Assembly: GCF_000972845.2 (NCBI RefSeq)
Contig: NC_040016.1
Location: forward strand, 991,798 to 1,055,797
Origin: Larimichthys crocea
Taxonomy: Eukaryota; Chordata; Actinopteri; Sciaenidae
Reading direction: 5' to 3'
Length of the DNA stretch: 64,000 nucleotides
The notes under the pieces are model-generated. The model had not been told where the DNA came from and made no database searches. It worked only from the letters and a program-made list of their open reading frames with translations. How positions within the stretch are numbered: position 1 is the stretch's first letter; each line of letters starts with the position of its first letter. The translations under genes and the position numbers were made by a program. Shown piece after piece: positions 12,601-24,990 of this stretch.

Positions 12601-13282
12601 AGCGGCGAGATGCAGGTGGAGCAGAGGGCTGCTGTCATCGACCGCTTCAGAGACGGCAAGGAAAAGGTCCTGGTCACCACAAACGTTTGTGCTCGAGGTA
12701 AGAACCAAGTACTGCCACTTTGGACAGAATCAACACCATGTCGTCATGTGACGTCCCATTTCTTCGTATTTAATAAAAGCTTAATACTTGAGACAGATCC
12801 CTCGACAGATTTAGGGCAGGAGGTGTTCATTCACTTGACAATAATACATGACGGTAAACTTTCTCTCTCTCCACTTGTCTTACACATTCAGGTATTGATG
12901 TTGAGCAGGTTTCTGTGGTGATCAACTTTGACCTGCCGGTAGACAAGGACGGCAACCCAGACAACGAGACGTACCTGCACAGGATCGGCCGCACAGGTCG
13001 ATTTGGCAAAAGGGGACTGGCCATCAACATGGTCGACAGCAGGATGAGCATGAACATCCTCAACAAGATCCAGGAGCATTTCAGTAAGTCACACACACTT
13101 TACTATGCATGTACACAAACAGCGGGATCAAGTTGAAGTGTGAATATGCTTAATGGCTATAATTCGGGAAGATGGTGGCTCTTTAGTGATCAGCCAAATG
13201 TCTGATTTCTCCCTCTACAGGTAAGAAAATTGAAAAACTAGACACAGATGATCTGGATGAAATCGAGAAAATCGCCAGCTAA
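9225..13282 (+). CDS. ddx19b: ATP-dependent RNA helicase DDX19 (DEAD-box, Dbp5 family), complete, 12 exons
   Basis: The product is the DEAD-box helicase that remodels mRNPs on the cytoplasmic side of the nuclear pore; in the family, Gle1/IP6 and Nup214 control its ATPase cycle. CDS exons are 9225-9281, 9648-9687, 9769-9858, 9987-10122, 10305-10397, 10626-10728, 10914-11028, 11204-11381, 12021-12258, 12535-12697, 12892-13083 and 13221-13282, all joined by GT-AG introns with compatible phases. The total is 1467 nt, or 488 aa (human about 479). Visible motifs: Walker A SQSGTGKT at residues 147-154, PTYEL at 179-183, the DEAD box at 251-254, SAT at 283-285 and HRIGRTGR at 434-441. The N-terminus begins MATDSWA as in vertebrate orthologues, and the C-terminus ends in the conserved acidic [10 protein letters not shown] tail. 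The N-terminal linker (about 20-65) is the divergent part. I cannot tell whether 19a or 19b is the better name, since mammals have a tandem pair. Confidence 0.97.
9301..9329 (+). other. Perfect 12-bp inverted repeat (hairpin) in ddx19 intron 1
   Basis: The arms ACACGAGCTAAC (9301-9312) and GTTAGCTCGTGT (9318-9329) are exact reverse complements around a 5-nt loop. The hairpin begins 19 nt after the last base of exon 1 and lies on the transcribed strand, so it could fold in the pre-mRNA close to the 5' splice site. It also sits within the CpG-rich promoter segment. Function is unknown. Confidence 0.85.
11521..11740 (+). pseudogene. Degenerate BED-zinc-finger fragment (hAT/ZBED1-like transposase relic) in ddx19 intron 8
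   Basis: One frame of this intron reads through a BED-finger-like segment. A V-stop-Q-Y-F sequence (the TGA at 11573-11575 stands where the BED tryptophan is expected) is followed by [20 protein letters not shown] and then a short basic stretch. The CxxC pair is at codons 11612-11614 and 11621-11623, and the AYHSSTTA segment is typical of ZBED1-like/hAT proteins. The distal His of the finger is lost (KKLP where KxHP is usual), and a stop follows soon after. No transposase catalytic domain is visible nearby. It looks like a decayed 5' fragment of a hAT-type element. Identification is by eye; boundaries are approximate. Confidence 0.6.
12582..12596 (+). promoter_or_regulatory. Candidate CTCF motif inside ddx19 exon 10
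   Basis: TCACCAGGTGGCGCT matches the CTCF core at 14 of 15 positions. It lies in coding sequence for the conserved HQVALL segment, so protein constraint alone could explain it. Confidence 0.3.
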
Positions 13283-13511
13283 AGAGAGCGTCGTTAATCG
13301 CATGGACGCCGACCTGACTTCCCTCCCCCTCTTCGCTCTCCAAGGACTGTACGATCCTACAGTGTTTTATGCTTTTATTTTTTTAGCCGTCAGAGAAAAA
13401 GAGAAAAACCACACAAATACAGCATATGTTTACACGTGGATATGTCTCCTCTCAGACGAGTGTTTTGTAAGTCTCTGGAACATACCCCATTTCACTCTTT
13501 GTACCTCTTTG

Positions 13512-13517
13512 AATAAA
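13512..13517 (+). terminator. ddx19b: ddx19 polyadenylation signal AATAAA
   Basis: A canonical AATAAA lies 230 nt after the ddx19 stop codon and is followed by TG/T-rich sequence ('tttattgctgtgtatcgtg'), as expected of a cleavage site near 13535-13550. It is the first canonical signal downstream, giving a short 3' UTR. Confidence 0.75.
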
Positions 13518-13549
13518 GTCTATGAGTTTATTGCTGTGTATCGTGACGC

Positions 13550-15555
13550 TGCACAAACAGCTATAGTGGACTCTGTTTTACTGAACACACATGGATTTTT
13601 AAAAAAACAAACACTTTCTGGTGTTGGCTATAGTGGTGGCATGATACAAGCTACTCTATTAAGAGATTCACAAATAACCTGAATAGATAAGTAGCCGTTT
13701 TCTGTGCCACAAAGTTTTTAATTTTAAAAGGAACAAAGTATAATTGAATGTAACTGTATCATGTAGACTTATTACAGCATTTATTGTGCTCTGTATTGAC
13801 CAAAAGTACAAAGGGTGAAGTTGGGTATGCTGCTCTGAGTGGTAGTTTAATCATTAAGATTATAATATTGAGACGGTGATGGTTGGGTTTCAAGGGTCTA
13901 TGCAAACTTATCAACCTGTGATAGCTATTATCAAATACTATCAACCTGTATTCACATGACAGAAATTAATCCTCAATTAACCTCAGCGTTAGCATCAGGG
14001 TGTGTAGTCAAATGCCAAAAAAAGGCTGCCTAGAGTGATAATACACAACTAACTCATGTAGATGTTTCTGTTTAGCCAGTGATCAATCATCAGCCAACCA
14101 CACATCTCACACGCTTGTTATTTATATCATTTTAAGAACCGATTACGGCCATCATCAGGACAGGCTCGGTGTCACTGCCGAGCGTTAATCATTAGTCTTC
14201 TTTTTCCTCCCATCTGTCTCATAAAAACTTCATCTTTATTCAAAAATGTGGCCGTTAAAGGTCTGATGTGATCAGTTTCCCTTCGTGTCTCACTGTCCCA
14301 CACAATCTTTTCAATCAGGGTCTCCAGTTTGACTTAAACTCAGCTACATTCTTCACCCAGACTGTGCTGTTATTAAGGATTGTGAGTTTTAAAAAAATAT
14401 ATATATATACGCAATGCCTTCCTCAAGTGCATTATATCTACATATGATTTTGTTACTGGTAGACATTGGGCTTAATATTCTGACTAACACTTGAAATTTT
14501 GACTATATATTGAATTATGGGCGTCTTTTAGGATGTGTGAATTATCTTCTTGAAACCAAATGCTGAATTGACTTGAGGACCTATGCCAATCAGATTCACT
14601 GTGTTGCTCCAACATGGTTGTGTGGATAGAAAACATGTACTTGTGTACATATTTAAAAAAAAAAAAAAATTAGGTCAAAGACATAGTGTGACTGAATTAT
14701 GGACACTTCTAAGAAGTGCAAAAACATTCCTCATGAGGCTCAATTTTGACAGATGCAGCACTTCGAACACAGTGAGCCTAAATCAGTTAACCTTGCATCA
14801 GTGGGTGACTGTACGAAAATTCTGGAAACGGTGCGATGTCTGGTGTATTTGATCAACACGCTGGAACGTTAAGGGCGGTGATTGGTCAGTCTGAACCTTG
14901 TATAAACCTCATCTGGCTGCCACCAAGCACTAGAAAGACTTGCTGGTGGTAGTCTGCTTTTAATGGACTGTTTACAGACAACTTGCTGAAAAATCACTCA
15001 ATGAGCAGATGCAGCCAAATTAGAAGCAAGTGAGAGTGTGATGAAAATCCACAAGAATGGTCTGTGAAAACCTTGGGGTAATGAAGCAGTGTATGCAGTT
15101 TTATTTGGACATTTGGATGTATACATTATCAGTGAGAGTGTGTGCACTTTGTTGATCCATAATGTAATACCACTGTACAAGAGCCATGGACACACAATGC
15201 AGTTTTGGCTATAGAACTTAACACTCTTCTCCACATGTTGTCAACCTCGTTTGATGATTGTCAGAATCTACCAAAACCCAGTTCATACATGTATACATAG
15301 GAATAATACTGCCTAACTAGGCTTGAAGCAAGTTGTCTGTTGTAACCTGAAGGTCATGTGTAGACAATGATAGGTTCAAGGTGTGTGGTATTCTGTAGCT
15401 GAGCTGCGTTCATGGACACAGTTATGTATTCTTAATATGTTGAATTAAAAGAACATGTAGATGTTCATCTGTATGTGCTCTAATGTTTATTTGTGTCGGA
15501 AAAAAAGATTCATCAAGTATGGACGTTGACTCAAAGTGAAGTGCCATGAGAAAAA
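13550..15555. other. Convergent intergenic interval between ddx19 and pusl1
   Basis: About 2 kb lie between the inferred 3' ends of two converging genes. It is AT-rich, with short A runs and a small AT repeat near 14395-14410. I see no exon, RNA gene or clear repeat in it. Confidence 0.55.
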
Positions 15556-15571
15556 ATATAAATACAAAACT

Positions 15572-15577
15572 TTTATT
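15572..15577 (-). terminator. pusl1: pusl1 polyadenylation signal (AATAAA on minus strand)
   Basis: TTTATT on the plus strand reads AATAAA on the minus strand. It is the first canonical signal I find downstream of the pusl1 stop and implies a 3' UTR of about 0.7 kb. The minus strand beyond it is T-rich, which suits 3'-end processing. An earlier non-canonical signal is possible. Confidence 0.5.
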
Positions 15578-16272
15578 ACAATCATTGCATACAGTAGTAT
15601 AAAAAAATCCAGTTTATCAATATGATGAATGAAGTAGAATTAATCCTCCACATTTCCACTGGAGATAAATTGATCTCCTGATGGCTGCGGTGAAAACTGC
15701 AGATCTGAGGAGGCAAAGAAACGAGTGTAAGTCTGAAACAGAAATATTTATACAAATAAGGACTAAAATAATGAAAAGGACTAAAAAAAACTAAATGATG
15801 TCTGAATCCAATCAATACCTTACTGGCTGGTTACTAAACAAATACTTGACCATTTGCTTTACAAATTAGGATGAAATGATTGGCTGATTTGAAACAAAAA
15901 TATTTAAATATTTTGATAATGTGTTGTCTTTTTTGTTTTGTTTTTTTCTTGGCAAACATTAGCTAGAAAAAAATCGGATAGTCACAGGAGTCACAGTCCG
16001 TAGTGCAGCCCTGTTCACAAGCATGTTATTCAAAAGCAGGACTCGTGTGGAAAGAAGCTTCCAAACTACAACATACATCCAGGCATGTTTATGGAAGTTG
16101 CCCAAAAACAGAGTGGTGAACCTAATAAGTTCAGTGATTAAGGCCACTTTTGTCCTTGTGTGCAGCATACATATATAATAGAGGCTCATGCTTTTGCTTA
16201 AATTGGATTTAGTCTCCTTTTGGACTGGTTGCACAGCATGTCACATGTCATAGCAGGAAACGCACAGGTGTG

Positions 16273-19200
16273 TTAATAATAGCTGCAGTGCACTAAGGAG
16301 AGATCTTTTGTTATTGTGTGTGCTGGTTCACTGTCACTGTTACCGGGTCCTGTGTTTTTCCGGCTCAGACAAGTCAAAATGTATGCTGTTAATTCAGCCA
16401 TACCTGTCTCTTTGTAGTCCACTCTGGCGAGGAAGAGGCCATGGGCTGGAGCAATGATGCCCTGTGGGTAGGCCAGAGAGTCCCGAGCCTCCAGTACCTC
16501 CTTCAGCTGGGGAACCGAAAGCTGCCCCTGGCCTACCGCCACCAAGGCCCCAGTCATCCTCCGTACCTGGACCAAAGAAATAAGTTTTATATTTTTATAT
16601 ATTTGTATTACTGGAAAATATCACAAAAGCTTCCTTATGCTCTTTGTGATCCATATTTTTTGGTCATCACCAGCAGATGGTGCTACCTACTTACAATGAT
16701 GAACACATATGCACATTTACAGATCTTGATGTAACAATAAGAGAGACAAACCTGTTTATAGAGAAAAGATCTGCTTGTAAAAGTCAGCTCCCAGAATGGT
16801 ATCTCTCTGTAAAAACAAAAAACAAGACTAGTGTTAAATGTGCACAAATGTATGAACAATATGCCGTATATATAAGAACATACAGTCATTTTATATCATA
16901 GTTGTTTATTTCTTTGCATGGTGTGTAGATTGGCTTCTCAAAACGTCTCATGCAATGTTAAAAACATCAATGAAAACAAGTCCTGAAGGCAAGGCAGTCT
17001 AGTTGGGATCACTGACTCACTGACTGTGCCGAACTAAAGAAAGGTTAAATGTTGCCACAGGGTTAAAGTGTCATATCAAAAGAATAAGAAGAGCTTGAAT
17101 GGTTGTCAGATGTAATATAGCATTGCTTGGTCAGAGAGCAGTATGGATCAGAGTGACACTGTTTCACCAGAACTGATGTTCTGGAAGTTAAATCAGTCAT
17201 TTCAGCAGGAAAAGGCTCCTGTCGCTCATCTCTTTTATAATAAGACATGTCTCTGCTTCATCTCTCTTTTGTCGGATGATTCAGTTCTTTGTCTCTCGAC
17301 TGTTTGGACAGAGTTGAAAGCTGATGTGACATTATGGTTCATGCCAGACATTAGATAGAGCAGAGGGACTCTCCTCGTGCACAGATTGTTTAAATGTCAC
17401 ATGCTGAATACGCCACTGCAGCTTAGGCTCAACAGGATTATGTGTGAAGCCATAATATGACATAAAATATGAATCGGTTTCTTTTACAATATTACTTTAT
17501 ATTTTGGGGAGAAATGTGTGAGCTGAGGAAACAGGCACATGGGAAGAATTGGGTCAAATGCAAATTTGACTCAGCGCTTGCTGTCTGATTATGTTTGACA
17601 TGTAAGGAGTGCAGGGACGGATTTATACAGCAGGGCTGTTGCTTGACTAGTCTCTGGTGAGGGACAGTATCTTTTTATGGATAAATGAAGCCTGTGTCTC
17701 ATGTTGCATCTGTGTGTGTCTCTTCTGACTAATTACTTGACATGGTAATGACAAAGATAATGAGACACTAATACAATATTAATCCTGTCTTCATGTCATA
17801 TTTTTGATTATTTATTTTTTTTCCACACAAAACTATTTTGAGGAGCTGATTTTACTTGCAAAGCTGAAACTTTACTGACAAAATCTATTTTTAATTCTAT
17901 ATATAATTTTAAAAAATATATTTTTAAAATAATTTTTCAGACAACATGGCAGTGAGTTTACACTAGTCTTATTAGCAGCTCGGGGCGCTGTACCCAGGCC
18001 CTTTGAGCTAAATGCTAATATTGGCATGCTAATGTGCTCTCCTGATGAATGAAACAAATATGCAAAATAATTTGAATTTATTTTACTAAATCTACTTTCA
18101 GCTATGCTAATGGAAATATTATAAATGCTAACATATGCTTATGCTTGCTAACATGCTGTTAACCAGGTATAATGTAGCCTGTTAGCATGCTAACATTTTC
18201 TAATTAGCGCTGCAGCTGATGGAAATAAGTTAGTCAGGATAAGTTGAGGGACGGGCAAAGTGATTACAGTTCATCCTTAGTGGGACATGCATGTCTGTGC
18301 CAAATTTAATGGCAATAGTTGTTGTAACATTTCACTAAAAATTAAATTTTTTTGTGATTTTTACAGTAAACGTTATGGTATCACCAAATTAGGTCAGAAT
18401 CAACCTTCGGGAACCTGAACGCCTGTGCCAAAATTTCATGGCAATCCAACCAAAGTGGTGGACTGGACAACAGGCCAATATTGCCGCCCCTAGAGTCACA
18501 TCTTTAGTCTAAGACATCACCTTGGCTTCTGAGACATTGTGATGGCTTTAAAAAAAAAATAAATTCAGATGTTTTATTGATTGAACAATAAAACAACAAA
18601 TCCATTAGTTGAAAATATAAATGACAAATCAATTGATTATGAAAATAAATGCATGTTGCAGCCTCAGAGAGAAACATATTCAAAGGAGAAGTGTGTTTAG
18701 AGTGTGTAATAAAGTGCAAGGAAAGGATGAAACATCTTATTAAAAAAGTAAAATTCACAAAATGTGAAACTTATTTCTTAAAACACTGAACCTGTATATA
18801 TAATTTAACTCAGAATACAATCAAATCCTACTTTCCATGTCACTCAGAGTTTATTTTCAGCAGCAGATTAAATTTACAATAAATCCTAACCAGACACACT
18901 TAAAATTAATGTACAGTATGGCTGGAGCACTGTTCACTTGTCTATGACAGGATCAGTCGCCTCACATACTGCAGCTCAGTTATTTAACAGTGATAAACTC
19001 ACAGCTCAACTGCAGGACTGTCTGACAAGACTAGTTTGGTGAAAATGCAGCTATGGACTTTTACATACACTGTTACAGATCTGTAACCCTGTTGCACTGA
19101 GCTTTCAGGGTTAAGGGACTACGCGACATTTACTCTAAGAACTGCTGACAGTCTGCTCCCGTCCATATTGTGTACCATATTTATAGGGCAAAAATTAATG

Positions 19201-22200
19201 CCAATGAAAGTGGCATTTGGCATGCAGAGTGACCCCCATAGATCTGTAATCTGCTACAGCCCACATGGCTCTCTCTCGTTCCCCCCCTCCACCTTCATGG
19301 ATTATGTTTGATCCTCATTTTCAAAAGTACATAACCCTGACGTGCATCACACACAAAGCGCATTGATAAAATAAAAATACCTAGATCCTAACACTTGTAG
19401 GATATAATTTGTCACAGCTGGACGTGTTATCTCATCGGGGAACATGAATCAGTTGTCCCTGTTCTTTCCATGATGCACATTTTGCTGTTTTTATAATAAA
19501 AAAACAAATTTTGCGTTTATAATATTAGTGAATGAAGGACAGGTGGTTCTGATTCAGTTCTCACAGAAACATTTTATTTGGAAAAGATTAGTTTTCATTT
19601 GACCCGTGTTTCACCTAAATATCACATCAAAACCCATAACTGACTGACTAAAACTTGAAAGGGAAATTTTCTTGGCATGCACCGTTGGCTGAGTGCAGTG
19701 ACTGTAAATTATCTAAAACCCCGGAGAACTTCTTGAGCCATCAGTTGATGCAAGACTGAGTAACATACTATTTATCTTTTTGGCAATGGAGAAGCACGTG
19801 CATAATTTCTTTTATTTACTTGGCTTTCTTGGATTTTCTTGGGGGGGGCAGAATACTAGGATATTAGGGAGAAAGCCAGTAGTATCCTCTGACAATCTGC
19901 TAGTGATAAGCTGTAATAAAGAGGCACAATGGGCTCAAAAGGTTCATGTCTTTAGATTTCACCCTAGACTGCACCCTGTCCCTGCAGGCACCTGATCCAA
20001 CCAGTACGAGTGACTAGCTGCACCAAAAAAATGTTTCCCATCTGCAAACTCAGACAACTGTGCATGTTGAAACACACAAACACTTCCCACTGCTCAGGAA
20101 CTGAACGAAGGTTTCTGAAGAAGCAGTGACACTCACGTGTCACGGACATGTATCATTTTAGAATAATTTGGGGAATCATATTTTTCACTTTCTTGCAGAG
20201 AGTTGCATGAGAAAATCAACACTGCTCTCGTATATGACCATTTAATATGAAGCAACAGCCAGCAGACAGTTAGACAGGTAACAGCTAGAAAATGTGTTAA
20301 TTAGTGAGATTTAGAGCAGCTCATAGGTGGATTTTGTCTGTGTTGGAGAGAGCTGTTTCCCCCTAAGGACTATGTGTTAAGTAACAGGGGTTGCTTGTAG
20401 GAACCCAAAGGAACAGTTTTGGTTCACCTTTACCAATCTCACCAGCATTGTTTCTTGGCAAAACAGGCTCACTGTACTCTAAGCTGCTCAGCACCAAACA
20501 GCAGAAAGGCAAAGTAAGCGACTAGCTGGTGAACACAGTCGAGCATTTAGCAGCTAAAGAGCCAGATATTTATCTCAGGAGTTGGTGGAGACCAAAATAC
20601 CAAACTAAGGGAAGAGTTGATATAAGATGACCAGAAACAAGACTGTGAAAGAACTCTAATGCTGCTTTGTGTCTGCTGGATGTCAAATAAATAAAATGTT
20701 CACAATCACATCATTTTATACGGCAAAAATATGTTGTCGTTGCAGCTTCAACGCCACCTTAAATCAATAAATATGTGCAGACTGCCAGTGTGAATAGTGT
20801 ACCTGAATATATACCTGTCCTACCTGTGGAAGTGTGTCTGTACAAAGGAGCTTCCTGGCTGTATGCTGGCCACATCCAGCGTCTTCACAGGGCTTTTAAA
20901 AGATATGTCAGAGTTGACAGCCCTGAAGCTGCTGAAGTCGTGAACCCCAACCAGCAGGGCCGCAGCCTCACGCATGGCCCTCACATCCAGCTCCCTGATG
21001 AGAGAAGGAAACAAGAGAAATTAAGTGATCATGGAAACCGATAAATTGTCAATTGGCTTTAGGAACATGCAGCCAAGGTTCACAGACTTCTTAAATCAAC
21101 TTCTGCAGACTCATTGTGCAACTTGACCCAAAATCGACCTGCCTGAACAGCAGTAGATTCAAACAGCTGGGATTACGACATATTTTCAGGCATTCGTGTT
21201 CAGAATACTTTATTGGTTGACTTATATAATGTGGAACTTTCTGACGTACAATTCCATGTGAGAGAGGAAAGAGTGGGAGTGGGCCCGGTGCTCAGACTCC
21301 CTACAGCTTCATGGTCCTGTCACTGCTTAAATATGATCTGACAGACAGCGAGAGAGAGATACAGCGAGCGAGGGTAATGGCGTGCAGAGTGACTCACTAA
21401 TTAAAGTGTGAGTGAGAGTTATGAATGAAGATGTGGTGGAGCACCCGAAATGACAGAAAACTATTAAGCAAAACTTTTGATATGTAATTAAAAGTTTAAG
21501 TCAGATATCTAGCTTTTCTCTTTGCTATATCACCTAATATTTTACATCTTTTAAGTATCTTTTAAATTTACTATTTTCTTGAATTTTATGGACTAATCTT
21601 TTAGTTAATTGTAAGTTTCAGCCCTCACTGAAATAAAGGTTTATGGTTATAGTTTTTCAAAAGCTGACAATGTTCCAAGAAATGATTATATTTCTGTAAA
21701 GTTGAAAAAAAAAATCTGAGTCTGACATTCTGACATAAAATTAGAAAAATATGTGAAGGGTTTGCTTACATCATGCAGTTTAATCATTTCAAAACTCTGC
21801 TGCAATACGATCACAGGATTTCAAAACGTTCCTGTAAAAGTGAAGAGATAAGCATCACTTGTCCGAAGAAATGATTAAAACTAAATTCAACATTGAAATG
21901 AAGAGAGGAAATGAATATTTTTTTGCAGTGTGGGAGATGGGAGGTTGTGATGATGAGGGAGAGCCAGATCAAAGAGAGAACGGAGGGAGAGGCTGCTGAG
22001 GCAGAGACGCTCAGGGGTGGAAGGATGGATGGTGGATGCTGAAAATGAAAGAAGGGATAACGAAGCAGAGGCACCAGAGAGAGAAACGAGGGAGGGAAGG
22101 AGGTATAGAATAAGGTGGAGAGAAAAAAGTGTAGTGAAGAGAAGGAGAAGGAAAGGAGGGGGGAAAAAAAGAGAGCGGGAAAAAAAACAGAAATGTGCGT

Positions 22201-24951
22201 GGGTGTTGTTCTGCATGTATATAAGCCTGCAGCTTATCTTGCCCTACTTTTCCCCAAAAAAGTGAAGAGCAGACATATGCTCAGACGTACGCTCTCTGAA
22301 ATGTGTTTCTTCACGCTCCCTCCTTCCAATCACGGCTAAAAGAACATTAAAGCTATGAAGTGCTCTCTTCTCTCTGTTCTGTCCATACTTACCCACATCT
22401 CCTTTGTTTGTTTTTTGGGATGTCAGTTTAGATAAAACACTTTGTTTGAGTGGCCCTAATTTGTAGTTCCGGTGTGGTATGTGTGGATTATTCATGTGTT
22501 TAACGTACCATTGTGTCTGCAAGGCTTGGAGTAAGCTTCGTGTGTCCGTCTGGACCTACTTGTTTGACTGTGCGAGCTTGAACGCAATTTTAATTTCTTA
22601 AGGGAAATCATCATGCAGCCAAACACAAGGATGAAAGACCGATGAGTGAACGGAGGGAGAGGACTATAGGGGAGGTGTATAAAATGGGATAACTCACATG
22701 TTGTGGAGGTTCCAGCAGAGCTCATAGTCTGTGAGGGGAAGCAGAGACTGGTGGGGGATTCCCAAAGCTATCCGGTAGACGTAGGTCCGTGACTGGGCAC
22801 GGAAACGGGCGTGGAAGTTGTCAGGCACACGGTAGGCACGGGTGACCCTGACAGAGTGACAAAGTTTGAGTTAAAGCGGACTTCCATTCAGGCCTGAAAA
22901 ACTAGAAATTTGACCTCTACTGATATTATGAATGTGCAGTAATTTCTTCAAAGAACACAGAAAATAATATCAAACTTTTGAATTCTGGTGGATTTGGACA
23001 GAAATGAAACAACCAGACATAATTTCTTTTTAAACCATGCTTCAAGTCTTTCTCAGATTTAAGCAGTCCGCAGACACAGATGGTGTTAATATTGTCATTT
23101 TGGATTGCCAACTAGAAAATCTGTGCAAAGTCAATGTCCAAAAATGCCAGCGTTGCAGCTTTTCACACAAAAGCATATCCATTGTCAGAGTCCTAAACAA
23201 GCTGCCAAGAACCCCAAAGAGCCGAGCGTTCATGCTCACACAGTTAGCATCACAACAGACTGAAGAGCCTGGAGCTCTTTAATGCAGCTCCATCAGGGGC
23301 ACGGCTAACAGAGGGCACTTGCCGTGTATCTGTGCGCGCACAAAGGCACACAGGCAGGGACAGATCTGTTATAATTCTAATGAGGTCAGACACAATATCC
23401 TCTGCTGATTTAATTAACCAGTGTGAATCAATTTCTGAGTGCACGTGACATATTAGACTAGCCTGAAGAGCTGGCATCTCATCAAAGTCCTACACATGTA
23501 ACTCAATCTACTTCGTGCAAAGACTTGCTGCTGAAACAATGAACCGAACAGTGCTGGCTAAAAAAAAAACGTCAAAGATTTACAAAACGTGTTACTGTGT
23601 ATTTGATTGTTGACTGGTGGTGCTATAGTAATCAACGTCAACTTAAATAAAATGTTGAATAATTTACTGGCAGCTTTTATAGGGATCTACCATTTCTAAT
23701 GAGTTAATCTTTGCTACACAACACTCCACTTTAATAGAAAATTAGGTTATCTAAGCTCTAAAGCAGACATGTTTGCACCACATTCAGACTCTTGCCAACC
23801 GATCAAAGGCCTCACTAATAGAAAATGTAGTGCATGAATATATAAATGCATGGGGTATCGTACAGAATGAATCTAAATAACACAACCTTGCCCTTAATAT
23901 ACCCAAATTTAAAGCTTAACTCTAAATATATTGTATAGTATAAGTTACAGAACCTCTGATTTCAAGGTAAGGGTAAACCAAAAGAATAAAGAGCTGCAGC
24001 CAGTTGTGCCCGCAGTGTTCATCAACACACACTTGTGCCTTTACAAAGAGTATGCATTGTGTGTGTGTGTGTTAGAGAAAGCGAGAGGTGACATGAGGCA
24101 GGGGCGTGTCAGTGTGTACGAGTGTAAAGAACTATGAGAACAATGATGAGCAACACACACATCCCATGCATGTGCACGTGTGTGCTGTTTTCCATACATA
24201 GCAGTGCATGCAGAGTCTATCTGTGCGTTTGCCGTCTAGGCAAACTAGGTTACGTTTCCAGGGGAGGAGATTGGGTGTGACACGTGGCAGAGGAAACCCT
24301 TGCGTCTGCCTTTAGCGCCTTCTCCAATGTGTAGTGACAGCCTTTGTCTGGCCCCAAAACCACACACACACACACATACAATCTTCATAAGCAGTGTACA
24401 AAGCATGGCCTCACACATTTGGGAACTGGGGCATTGTTTTGGCATGGCACCATTTTGCTACTCAGCAGTTCCCCCTGATGGGAAAAGGGCCGTTCATTTC
24501 AGAGCTAATTGAGACCTTTTTTCACAGCGAGTAAACCCTTGACTGGAGAGATATTTCTTACAGCGTGCAGCCTATGTTTAAATCTTGATTTGGCACTCTT
24601 ATCTCAGGAGGCAGCAGACCAAAGCTACGAGCCAGGAGCCATATTATGATTGTTGCTGTAACAGAAAACTCTTTAGTTACTTCGTCTTCCCTCCAAGAAA
24701 GATGTGAAAAGATGGTTTTGGGTTCCAGATCTAATCTTTACATGACAGATGAAAACCGAACACAGGGCATGTGTATGGATGTTACTGGCGGCACTGTGTA
24801 TATAAGGATGTTCGGAGCCCATAAATAATTCTGTTTTATGAAGTGCCTTCATAACATATCACTGCTGAGAACAAGTGTGTTTGTGCTCTATATTTCTCAG
24901 CAGGTTTCACACACTAATCAAGGCGGTCATTTTCCATTTAGCTAGCGTATC

Positions 24952-24990
<39 letters not shown>

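Larger units (their letters stand above)
16807..20823 (-). other. pusl1 intron 5, repeat-containing
   Basis: This 4-kb intron holds no exon I can support. About half is occupied by two probable dispersed repeats (around 17.97-18.51 kb and 20.22-20.71 kb). The remainder is AT-rich unique-looking sequence. Confidence 0.6.

Noticed and set aside
16670..16684. Additional CTCF motif in pusl1 intron 6
   Set aside because: CCAGCAGATGGTGCT matches 14 of 15 positions, but the key GGC is changed to GGT, which should weaken binding strongly.
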